Positions 1 through 5,032 of a DNA stretch of 5,032 bases are shown in pieces; the stretch's first letter is position 1, and every line of letters starts with the position of its first letter. Source of the DNA: Prolixibacteraceae bacterium. GTDB lineage: Bacteria > Bacteroidota > Bacteroidia > Bacteroidales > Prolixibacteraceae. Under the pieces are notes generated by a model that ran no database searches, was not told where the DNA came from, and saw nothing but the letters and a program-made list of their open reading frames with translations. The translations under genes were made by a program, and so were the position numbers. Where the stretch lies: positions 1 to 5,032 of the forward strand of contig JAGODU010000253.1 of the NCBI GenBank assembly GCA_017998095.1, read 5' to 3'.

Positions 1-352
1 ATGTCGATGTAAGTAAAATCGGACAAGGCATTGCTACTGATTTCTCCAACTGAGCATCAAGATATTTTCTCAAATGAACTCCCTGAGTTGCATCCGAAAG
101 GTATAACCTTGGAAGATTTGCCTTTTCTACTCCATTGATAAAAAAGAAGTTATGACCTCCAATCATTTCTATCCTCTCATCAATTGTCATACTCCTTACT
201 ATTGAATCTGCCCTTTTATAAGCTGATTCATAACTTACAGGAGTTTGATACGGCTTAAATTCATCATTTTTTACAAGTGGCAGATTCTTATCCTGCTGAC
301 TGCACGATACAATCATTAAACCACATAAGATTACAATTAGTGTTTGTTTCAT
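1..352 (-). CDS. GH3 glycoside hydrolase lipoprotein, N-terminal part (cut by window edge)
   Basis: The reading frame opens with ATG at 352-350 and runs without a stop to base 1, giving 117 codons of a gene whose C-terminal part lies outside the window. Residues 1-17 form a type II signal peptide: Lys2, a hydrophobic core, then lipobox I-V-S-C with Cys17 as the lipidated residue, so the mature protein should be membrane anchored. Residues 45-117 match the start of the GH3 N-terminal barrel: a helix with R-A-D-S-I-V-R-S-M-T-I-D-E-R-I (the usual 'RMTLEEKI' element), then I-G-G, then L-P-R-L-Y-L-S-D-A-T-Q-G-V-H-L-R, which corresponds to the family's G-I-P-x-L-x-x-x-D-G-x-x-G-V-R, and finally a P-C-P-I-L-L-T-S-T strand. 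GH3 enzymes are retaining beta-glucosidases, beta-xylosidases or related exo-enzymes. The Asp of SDA is the expected subsite -1 sugar ligand. The nucleophile and the acid/base are beyond the window, so the substrate cannot be assigned. The start is supported by the signal peptide directly after it. Confidence 0.85.
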   Translation of the reverse strand, partial: MKQTLIVILCGLMIVSCSQQDKNLPLVKNDEFKPYQTPVSYESAYKRADSIVRSMTIDERIEMIGGHNFFFINGVEKANLPRLYLSDATQGVHLRKYLDAQLEKSVAMPCPILLTST

Positions 353-377
353 AGCTGTTATTTTATTGAAAGAAATT

Positions 378-388
378 TTTGATTCAAA
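378..388. promoter_or_regulatory. 11-bp palindrome TTTGATTCAAA, copy 1 (upstream of GH3)
   Basis: This is a perfect odd palindrome (TTTGA-T-TCAAA) in the 88-base gap between the chorismatase-like gene and the GH3 gene, centred about 31 bases before the GH3 ATG and overlapping the candidate -7 box. A second inverted repeat, GATTCA-AATC-TGAATC (381-396), overlaps it, and AATCAA at 403-408 mirrors TTGATT at 379-384. The same 11-bp palindrome recurs at 1727-1737. It could be an operator, but no regulator is encoded here. Confidence 0.25.
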
Positions 389-392
389 TCTG
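385..392 (-). promoter_or_regulatory. candidate Bacteroidota-type -7 box before the GH3 gene
   Basis: On the minus strand this reads CAGATTTG, seven of eight positions of the Bacteroidota -7 consensus TAnnTTTG counting the two free positions. A weak TTTA lies 21 bases upstream, where the -33 TTTG element would be expected. Transcription would start about 25 bases before the ATG at 352, which is plausible. The region is A/T rich, so a chance match is quite possible. Confidence 0.22.
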
Positions 393-440
393 AATCTAAA
401 TTAATCAATAAATTAAAGGAAAAGAAAGATAAAAATCAAG

Positions 441-1670
441 TCAGGATATTAGCTCTGTCTCAATTTCTACTAAAAGATTATCCCTGCAGATGTCTGCTAC
501 AACGTAAGTGGCAGGTGTATCTCTATAAGTTTCCTTGCAGATATTCCTTACTTTAGATATATCTTCTTTATTTTTAACATATACCCTTACGTAGCTGTAT
601 TTATCAGGTATTGTTTTAATTTCAGGAAAATGCCTTTTTATATTATCAGGACTTGTAAGTGCAGAAATATTTTTAATTGTTACTCTGGTTTGTTCTTCAA
701 CATCTCCAATACCTACGGTTACTTCACCTACTATCGAAGCTGTTCCGGAAACAATTAATCTTGAAGCATTATTAAGGACAATAAGTTTGGCCCTTTCAAA
801 CTGAGGCGGCTGGTTCTTTGTAAGCCTGCAATCAGGAGCTCCTACAAGTACCTGCTGACCATATTTATATGATTCACTTTGAACAGGACTGCTTATTGGC
901 AATACTTTCAAATTTTCATTTCCCGTAACTGCAAAACTACCTATACAAACGCCAAGGTAAAGCATCCCAATACCGGTTGCTGCCGGAAAATCAGCTCTTT
1001 TTCTGTATTCAGTGTAGAACTTACTGCGTGTCTCATTAAACATCTGATAGTGTTGCCTTTCCCTGCCATCAATATTTTCCTTGTCGAGAATACCTCCAAC
1101 ATAATTCCACTGCCTGACGATATTATCAAAGCTTAAGCCAAGATGATTGTATAAATCACTCAAATATGAAAAAGAAGCTTCTGATGACTTTAAGATGTTG
1201 TAATCAGGGTGAACAGACTGAGCCCCAATTGTCCAGTATTCCTTATAACTCTTTGTATCAATAATGCAATATGGCCTGTTATGAAAATTTCCATAAATTA
1301 TTTTTGCTGCATGTTGATTAGTAAAAGCAACCTCAAGCAATACAACAAAAGGATCTTCCGGTTCCTGCATTACTACCCCAAAAGGAGGACATTCATCGTT
1401 GAAAGTTTTAAAGATTGTTGTCTCGATATATTTAACCTGTGAAAGATAATCTTTCTGATCGTTCGACTTCACAAATATGTTAACCCTTACAGGCTTTAAA
1501 TCTGTATGAAGAGATATCTGTTCCAATTGTTTTAAACAACTATCCCATTGAAGGTTAAAGCTACCTGTTACTTCAGGTGTTATTATCTTGAATGTTGGCT
1601 TTATCAATCCCATTTTACTATCGTTTTCCAAACTTTTTGTCAGGGCCAAATCCGGCAACTCCTTATACAC
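441..1670 (-). CDS. Double RidA-like protein of the chorismatase (FkbO/Hyg5/XanB2) superfamily, divergent
   Basis: Chorismatases hydrolyse chorismate to dihydroxycyclohexadienoate or hydroxybenzoates. This protein shares their layout. An N-terminal RidA-like half (about residues 30-120) ends in P-P-F-G-V-V-M-Q-E-P and an LLEVAF strand. A helical linker follows with R-Q-W-N-Y (186-190), Y-Q-M-F-N-x-T-R (208-215) and P-A-A-T-G-I-G (229-235). A C-terminal RidA-like half (290-409) has F-E-R-A, S-G-T-A-S-I-V-G-E and A-D-I-C-R-x-N-L-L-V-E-I-E. Glu402 aligns with the conserved RidA/chorismatase glutamate. The Arg105 that RidA imine deaminases use to hold the substrate carboxylate is replaced by Thr388, so deaminase activity is unlikely. 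The segment before F-E-R-A, which in chorismatases reads roughly Y-x-Y-P-x-x-Y-G-P-R-S-P, is here Y-K-Y-G-Q-Q-V-L-V-G-A-P-D-C-R, so the reaction is uncertain. No signal peptide is visible, so it is presumably cytoplasmic. The longest frame starts with GTG at 1670 (409 aa). ATG at 1613 (390 aa) has an A-rich leader and may be the true start; the first 19 residues look unlike a conserved domain. The stop is TGA at 443-441. Confidence 0.75.
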   Translation of the reverse strand: MYKELPDLALTKSLENDSKMGLIKPTFKIITPEVTGSFNLQWDSCLKQLEQISLHTDLKPVRVNIFVKSNDQKDYLSQVKYIETTIFKTFNDECPPFGVVMQEPEDPFVVLLEVAFTNQHAAKIIYGNFHNRPYCIIDTKSYKEYWTIGAQSVHPDYNILKSSEASFSYLSDLYNHLGLSFDNIVRQWNYVGGILDKENIDGRERQHYQMFNETRSKFYTEYRKRADFPAATGIGMLYLGVCIGSFAVTGNENLKVLPISSPVQSESYKYGQQVLVGAPDCRLTKNQPPQFERAKLIVLNNASRLIVSGTASIVGEVTVGIGDVEEQTRVTIKNISALTSPDNIKRHFPEIKTIPDKYSYVRVYVKNKEDISKVRNICKETYRDTPATYVVADICRDNLLVEIETELIS

Positions 1671-1726
1671 AGCTCTAAAATATATGGTTTATGTTCTGTT
1701 TTTAAAAAACTTTGCAAGATAATATG

Positions 1727-1737
1727 TTTGAATCAAA
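1727..1737. promoter_or_regulatory. 11-bp palindrome TTTGAATCAAA, copy 2 (upstream of chorismatase-like gene)
   Basis: This is a perfect odd palindrome (TTTGA-A-TCAAA), identical in both arms to the one at 378-388 and differing only at the central base. It sits about 62 bases before the GTG start or about 119 bases before the alternative ATG of the chorismatase-like gene. Its position in a short intergenic gap suits an operator, but that role is inferred only from recurrence and symmetry. Confidence 0.25.
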
Positions 1738-1766
1738 TTGCATTAACTTTTAAACCATAAAAATAT

Positions 1767-1797
1767 TTTTTGTTGATATATCTTACATCAAAAAAAA
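1767..1797. promoter_or_regulatory. 31-bp imperfect inverted repeat with TTGAT...ATCAA core
   Basis: Two 14-base arms (1767-1780 and 1784-1797) pair at 12 of 14 positions around a 3-base centre. The core is TTGAT (1773-1777), nine bases, then ATCAA (1787-1791). The outer A-run is also the U-tract of the adjacent minus-strand terminator, so part of the symmetry is simply A/T runs. It may be an operator for the chorismatase-like gene or a structural extension of the terminator. The FNR/CRP-type site TTGAT-N4-ATCAA has the same half-sites but a shorter spacer, so it is not called as such. Confidence 0.25.
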
Positions 1798-1828
1798 GGA
1801 GGATAAATTTTACAATTACCCTCCTTTT
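1791..1828 (-). terminator. Rho-independent terminator of the RND/PII-like operon
   Basis: On the plus strand AAAAGGAGG (1794-1802) pairs perfectly with CCTCCTTTT (1820-1828), and TAA/TTA can extend the stem inward past one mismatch. In the minus-strand transcript the stem is followed by a run of seven U (1797-1791). It starts 20 bases after the stop codon of the PII-like gene. The opposite side also carries a T-rich run (1825-1836), so it could work in both directions, although no plus-strand gene points at it. Confidence 0.75.
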
Positions 1829-1847
1829 AAATTTTTTGAACTTCTGC

Positions 1848-2141
1848 TTAAATTGTTTTTTCAACATTCCAGACAAAAGCCCTTATTCCAACTTCTTCAC
1901 TAACAAGATTCAGCCTTTTGATATCTTCAAGTAAAATATCAACTTTATCATCATCAACAATTGTCAGAATTGAATTGTTTATTTCAGGCCAGGTGTGACT
2001 GCCCATGTGTGGATCACCACTTACTGAACCTCTACCGTATGTGTCAGCCCACATAGAATATCCTCTTATTCCTATTTTATCAAGAATATATTCAACTCTT
2101 TCAGTAAAAGCCTGATTATATGCTATAAATACTGCTTTCAT
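1848..2141 (-). CDS. Small PII-like protein encoded with the RND pump
   Basis: This 97-residue cytoplasmic protein has a predicted beta-alpha-beta-beta-alpha-beta order of the PII/GlnB fold: M-K-A-V-F-I-A-Y strand (1-8), helix 13-24, strand 26-34, loop 36-55, strand 56-62 (N-S-I-L-T-I-V), helix 65-77 and strand 86-94 (I-R-A-F-V-W-N-V-E). The loop carries GRGSVSGDPHMGSHTWPE (36-53), with His45, His49 and Trp51. It replaces the long T-loop of classical PII proteins, and neither the uridylylated Tyr motif nor the C-terminal G-D-G-K motif is present. It is therefore not a canonical GlnB/GlnK. PII-like proteins linked to transporters usually bind a small ligand or metal and modulate the transporter; such a role for this pump is inferred. 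The gene starts at ATG 2141, eleven bases after the pump stop codon, with an A/T-rich leader lacking a Shine-Dalgarno site, and ends at TAA 1850-1848 just before a terminator. Confidence 0.8.
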   Translation of the reverse strand: MKAVFIAYNQAFTERVEYILDKIGIRGYSMWADTYGRGSVSGDPHMGSHTWPEINNSILTIVDDDKVDILLEDIKRLNLVSEEVGIRAFVWNVEKTI

Positions 2142-2152
2142 ATTTTTAATTT

Positions 2153-5032
2153 TTATTCTTTATCCAAAAAATGGAATTTCTTCCTGACTGACATAAGGCG
2201 ATCTCTTTCTCCTCTTCTTGCCATAATTGCATAAGTCACCGGAACGATAATCATGGTTATTATTGTAGAGAATGTTAAACCTCCGATTACTGCAATACCC
2301 ATAGGGCTCCAGATTTCTGAACCTTCTCCTGAACTGAATGCCATTGGAACCATACCAAGTATTGTTGTCAATGCTGTCATTAATACAGGGCGTAACCTTG
2401 ATTTTCCTGAAACAATTATCGCTTCTTTTAGCTCCATTCCTCTGTCTCGCATTAAATTGATGAAGTCAACAAGCACTATACCGTTTTTAACAACTATACC
2501 AATAAGCAATACAGCTCCCAAGGCAGCAATAATGCTAAGATTAGTTCCTGTAAGGTATAAGGTAAATACTATACCCGGTACAATAAACAAGATCGAAACC
2601 ATTATTATCAAAGGCATCTTGAACGATTCGAACTGGCTCGCCATTACAATATAAACCAGAAGTAGTGATAACAATGCAAGTAAGGCGATATCCACAAATG
2701 ATTCATTCATATCTTCATAAGCACCTCCGATCTGAACTGTCATACCCTGAGGAACACCCATTTCATCTATCTGACCCTGTACGCTTGCTGCCAAATCACC
2801 AAGAGAAATCTTATACGGTGTAGCAGAAACAGTTACGATCCTCTGTTTTCTCTTTCTTTCAATATTTGGAGGCGTAAGCTTCTGCTCTACTGTACCCAGC
2901 TCTTTCAGCCTGACACTACTACCCGATGGTGTTGTGATTAATATGTTTTCAACATCAGTTACTGAATTTCTTGAGTCTTCCTTAAATTTAACAACTACGT
3001 TGTATTCATCCCCAAATTCACGATAACGGGTTGCAATCATACCTGAAACCCTGTTCTTTATCATTGTGGAAACAGTAGCAGTGTTTAATCCGTGCCTTGC
3101 AAGCTTTTCCCTGTCAAGTTTTACAGATAATTCAGGTTTGAATTTTTCCCTGCTTATTGTAACTTCTCTTGCTCCCGCAATTTTATCTATCCGCTTCTGT
3201 AATTCTTTGGCATAAAGTGTCGTTCCTTCCAGATCATGACCATAAATTTCAACTTCAACTGTTGAACCTCCACCCATGATGCCCATTGACATTCCTCCAC
3301 TATTAGTTACACTATAGCTTATTATCTCAGGAATAGTTGCAAGGTATTTTCTGAAATCTTCTGATATCTCTACAACCGACCTGTCTCTTTCTTCTACATC
3401 AACCAATTTAATACTGTAGTTAATTGTATTTGATGCTGATGATTGAAACAAAGAGTTAATACTTCCTGTATCATCACTACCGGAAGAAGTAGACTTAATT
3501 TTAGCTTCAGGTATTTGAGTATTTACATATTCATCAATAAGTCGGGAAATTTTCAACGTCTCCTCAAACCTTGTTCCAGTCTGTAACTCAATTGAAGCAC
3601 TTATACTCCCGCTATCAGCTTCAGGCATAAACTCTGTCCCGATTTTCCCTATTACTAAGAATGAACTTACAAATATCAATAATGATGCTACTGATACAAT
3701 CATCTTATGATTCAAAGCCCATCTCAGCGATCTTCCATAAAAATTATCAAGCCAGTTGAGTACAGGCAAAGCTGTTCTTTCCCAGCTTAACGGACTATAT
3801 TTTTCTTTCTTTGGTTTAATCTTCAACAAGTATGCACTTAACATAGGAGTTAACGATATTGCTGCTATTGTTGAAGTTACAACAGTAATAGATACTGTCC
3901 AGCCTAACTGTTTAAACAATACACCTGTCATTCCGCCAACCAAAGTCAATGGCATAAATACTGCGACAACCGTTGCTGTTGTAACGATAACGGCCAGCCA
4001 AACTTCATTGGTAGCATAAATTGCCGCTTCCCTCGGACTACTCCCCCTGTCAATGTGTTTAGAAATATTCTCAAGTACAACTATCGCATCGTCAACCACC
4101 ATACCAATTGCTATCGAAAGTGATGACAATGATATGATATTGATTGAATTACCTGTTATATACAAATAAATAAACGCTACTACAAGTGAAATAGGAATCG
4201 TTAGGATAATGATGAAGGTCGCTCTGAAATGACCCAGAAAGAAGAATACAACTAAAGTAACAAAAATAAATGCATAAAAAAGTGTTTCCGTAAGGTTACT
4301 AATCGATCCTTCAATGAATTCAGATGAATCCATGATAACATTAATCTTAACATCCTTGGGCAAAGTCTTTTCTATTTTCTTTAATTCTTTTCTAACATCC
4401 TTTGCAATCTTTACAGTGTTTCCACCCGATTTTTTCATCACAAACATCCTGGCACCTTTCTTCCCGTTGATACTTTCTTCAAGATTTGTATCTTTCGGAC
4501 CGTCCTTAACTGTTGCTACATCTTTAAGGAAGATTACATTACCATTATAATTTGCAACTACTATATTTTCAATTTGCTTGCTGTCTTTGAATTCTCCTTC
4601 AACCTTTAAAGGATATTCTATTTTACCCATTTCAATACTCCCGGAAGGCATGTTGATGTTTTCCATCATCAAGGCATTTCCAATCTGCTCAACTGTCAGA
4701 TTATAAGCCTCAAGCCTTATCGGGTCTACTTCTACCAGTATTTCACGCGTTGGTGCTCCGCGAAAACCAATCGAACCAATACCATCAATCTTGTTTAATG
4801 GATTGGCGATCTTCTCTTCTATTATCTTATCTAGACCTTCCAGACTTTCATCTGCAGTCACCGAATAGAAAAGAATAGGCATCATGCTTGAGTTAAACTT
4901 ATAAATTACAGGCTTCTCAGCATTCTCAGGCAAATAGTTTTCAATAAATGAAAGATAGTCTCTTATATCATTGGCAGCTTCATCAAGATCAGTTCCCCAT
5001 TCAAATTCAACAAACACCACAGATATGTTATC
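2153..5032 (-). CDS. RND efflux pump permease, HAE1/AcrB type, N-terminus outside window
   Basis: This is the inner-membrane, proton-driven subunit of a tripartite efflux pump. The frame is open to the window edge: 959 residues are visible (numbered from 5032), starting D-N-I-S-V-V-F-V-E-F-E-W-G, with no start codon. By alignment to AcrB about 93 residues, including TM1, are missing, giving ~1,050 in total, the normal length. Porter domain 1 spans about 1-245 and TM2-TM6 about 248-402. TM4 carries G-M-V-V-D-D-A-I-V-V-L-E-N with Asp314/Asp315. TM7 is ~444-462, the second porter half ~463-778, and TM8-TM12 ~779-936. Lys849 (V-V-K-N-G-I-V in TM10), Arg879 and Thr886 (R-L-R-P-V-L-M-T) match AcrB Lys940, Arg971 and Thr978, so the proton relay is complete. 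The VDDA motif favours HAE1 (drugs, lipids, amphiphiles) over heavy-metal pumps; the substrate is unknown. The adaptor and outer-membrane genes are presumably upstream, outside the window. The stop is TAA 2155-2153, and the PII-like gene follows after 11 bases. Confidence 0.95.
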   Translation of the reverse strand, partial: DNISVVFVEFEWGTDLDEAANDIRDYLSFIENYLPENAEKPVIYKFNSSMMPILFYSVTADESLEGLDKIIEEKIANPLNKIDGIGSIGFRGAPTREILVEVDPIRLEAYNLTVEQIGNALMMENINMPSGSIEMGKIEYPLKVEGEFKDSKQIENIVVANYNGNVIFLKDVATVKDGPKDTNLEESINGKKGARMFVMKKSGGNTVKIAKDVRKELKKIEKTLPKDVKINVIMDSSEFIEGSISNLTETLFYAFIFVTLVVFFFLGHFRATFIIILTIPISLVVAFIYLYITGNSINIISLSSLSIAIGMVVDDAIVVLENISKHIDRGSSPREAAIYATNEVWLAVIVTTATVVAVFMPLTLVGGMTGVLFKQLGWTVSITVVTSTIAAISLTPMLSAYLLKIKPKKEKYSPLSWERTALPVLNWLDNFYGRSLRWALNHKMIVSVASLLIFVSSFLVIGKIGTEFMPEADSGSISASIELQTGTRFEETLKISRLIDEYVNTQIPEAKIKSTSSGSDDTGSINSLFQSSASNTINYSIKLVDVEERDRSVVEISEDFRKYLATIPEIISYSVTNSGGMSMGIMGGGSTVEVEIYGHDLEGTTLYAKELQKRIDKIAGAREVTISREKFKPELSVKLDREKLARHGLNTATVSTMIKNRVSGMIATRYREFGDEYNVVVKFKEDSRNSVTDVENILITTPSGSSVRLKELGTVEQKLTPPNIERKRKQRIVTVSATPYKISLGDLAASVQGQIDEMGVPQGMTVQIGGAYEDMNESFVDIALLALLSLLLVYIVMASQFESFKMPLIIMVSILFIVPGIVFTLYLTGTNLSIIAALGAVLLIGIVVKNGIVLVDFINLMRDRGMELKEAIIVSGKSRLRPVLMTALTTILGMVPMAFSSGEGSEIWSPMGIAVIGGLTFSTIITMIIVPVTYAIMARRGERDRLMSVRKKFHFLDKE

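Noticed and set aside
879..1760. Plus-strand open frames and a short minus-strand frame over the chorismatase-like gene
   Set aside because: They overlap a well-supported gene in other frames, are rich in Cys/Lys/Phe without a recognisable domain, and have no supporting context.
1671..1770. Bacteroidota promoter for the chorismatase-like gene
   Set aside because: Minus-strand boxes such as TATTTTTA and TTATCTTG partly match TAnnTTTG, but none has a -33 TTTG at acceptable spacing, so no specific promoter is called.
1773..1791. FNR/CRP-type operator (TTGAT...ATCAA)
   Set aside because: The half-sites match, but the spacer is nine bases rather than four, and an A/T-rich gap readily gives such half-sites.
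1848..2141. Canonical nitrogen regulator GlnB/GlnK
   Set aside because: The uridylylation-site Tyr motif and the C-terminal nucleotide-binding G-D-G-K motif are absent, the protein is shorter, and the neighbour is an efflux pump rather than an ammonium transporter.
2253..4550. Several plus-strand open frames of 78-133 codons inside the pump gene
   Set aside because: They lie antisense to a highly conserved RND coding frame, show no domain features, and have Ile/Thr/Val-rich compositions typical of antisense shadows.
5018..5020. GTG at 5020 as start of the pump gene
   Set aside because: The frame stays open to the window edge and the upstream codons (D-N-I-S) continue the conserved family sequence. 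The porter domain would lack TM1 if translation began here.
2153..5032. Heavy-metal (CusA/CzcA) class for the pump
   Set aside because: TM4 carries the Asp-Asp pair in VDDAIVVLEN typical of HAE1 pumps rather than the single-Asp motif of metal pumps, despite the PII-like neighbour and the Met-bearing loop.

Overview
The window is AT-rich, and every gene I can support lies on the minus strand. The likely source is a member of the Bacteroidota. The reasons are the A/T-rich leaders without clear Shine-Dalgarno sites, a glycoside hydrolase family 3 (GH3) enzyme with a lipoprotein signal, and an RND pump followed by a small PII-like protein whose signature resembles Bacteroidota homologues as I remember them. 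This placement is an inference, and no marker gene is present.

In the direction of transcription (high to low coordinates): (1) 5032-2153 is the inner-membrane permease of an RND efflux pump of the HAE1/AcrB type. It lacks only its first ~93 residues, which lie outside the window, and all five proton-relay residues are intact. (2) Eleven bases downstream, 2141-1848 encodes a 97-residue PII-like protein with a compact Gly/His/Trp-rich signature in place of the classical PII T-loop. The spacing implies one transcript, which appears to end at a hairpin with a U-tract at 1828-1791. (3) 1670-441 (or from an inner ATG at 1613) encodes a protein with two RidA-like halves joined by a helical linker. 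It resembles the FkbO/Hyg5/XanB2 chorismatase family but is divergent where chorismatases carry a conserved Tyr-Gly-Pro-Arg segment. (4) 352-1 is the start of a GH3 lipoprotein cut by the window edge.

The pump and the PII-like protein probably form a functional pair, with the small soluble protein sensing a ligand or pump state. The chorismatase-like and GH3 genes have no obvious link to the pump or to each other. However, the two gaps in front of them (1671-1847 and 353-440) share an 11-bp palindrome, TTTGAWTCAAA. There are no tRNA or rRNA genes, CRISPR arrays or mobile elements, and no plus-strand gene that I believe in. No stretch longer than 300 bases lacks a gene. The least explained items are the chorismatase-like protein and the PII-like partner of an HAE1 pump; neither amounts to a clear new system.
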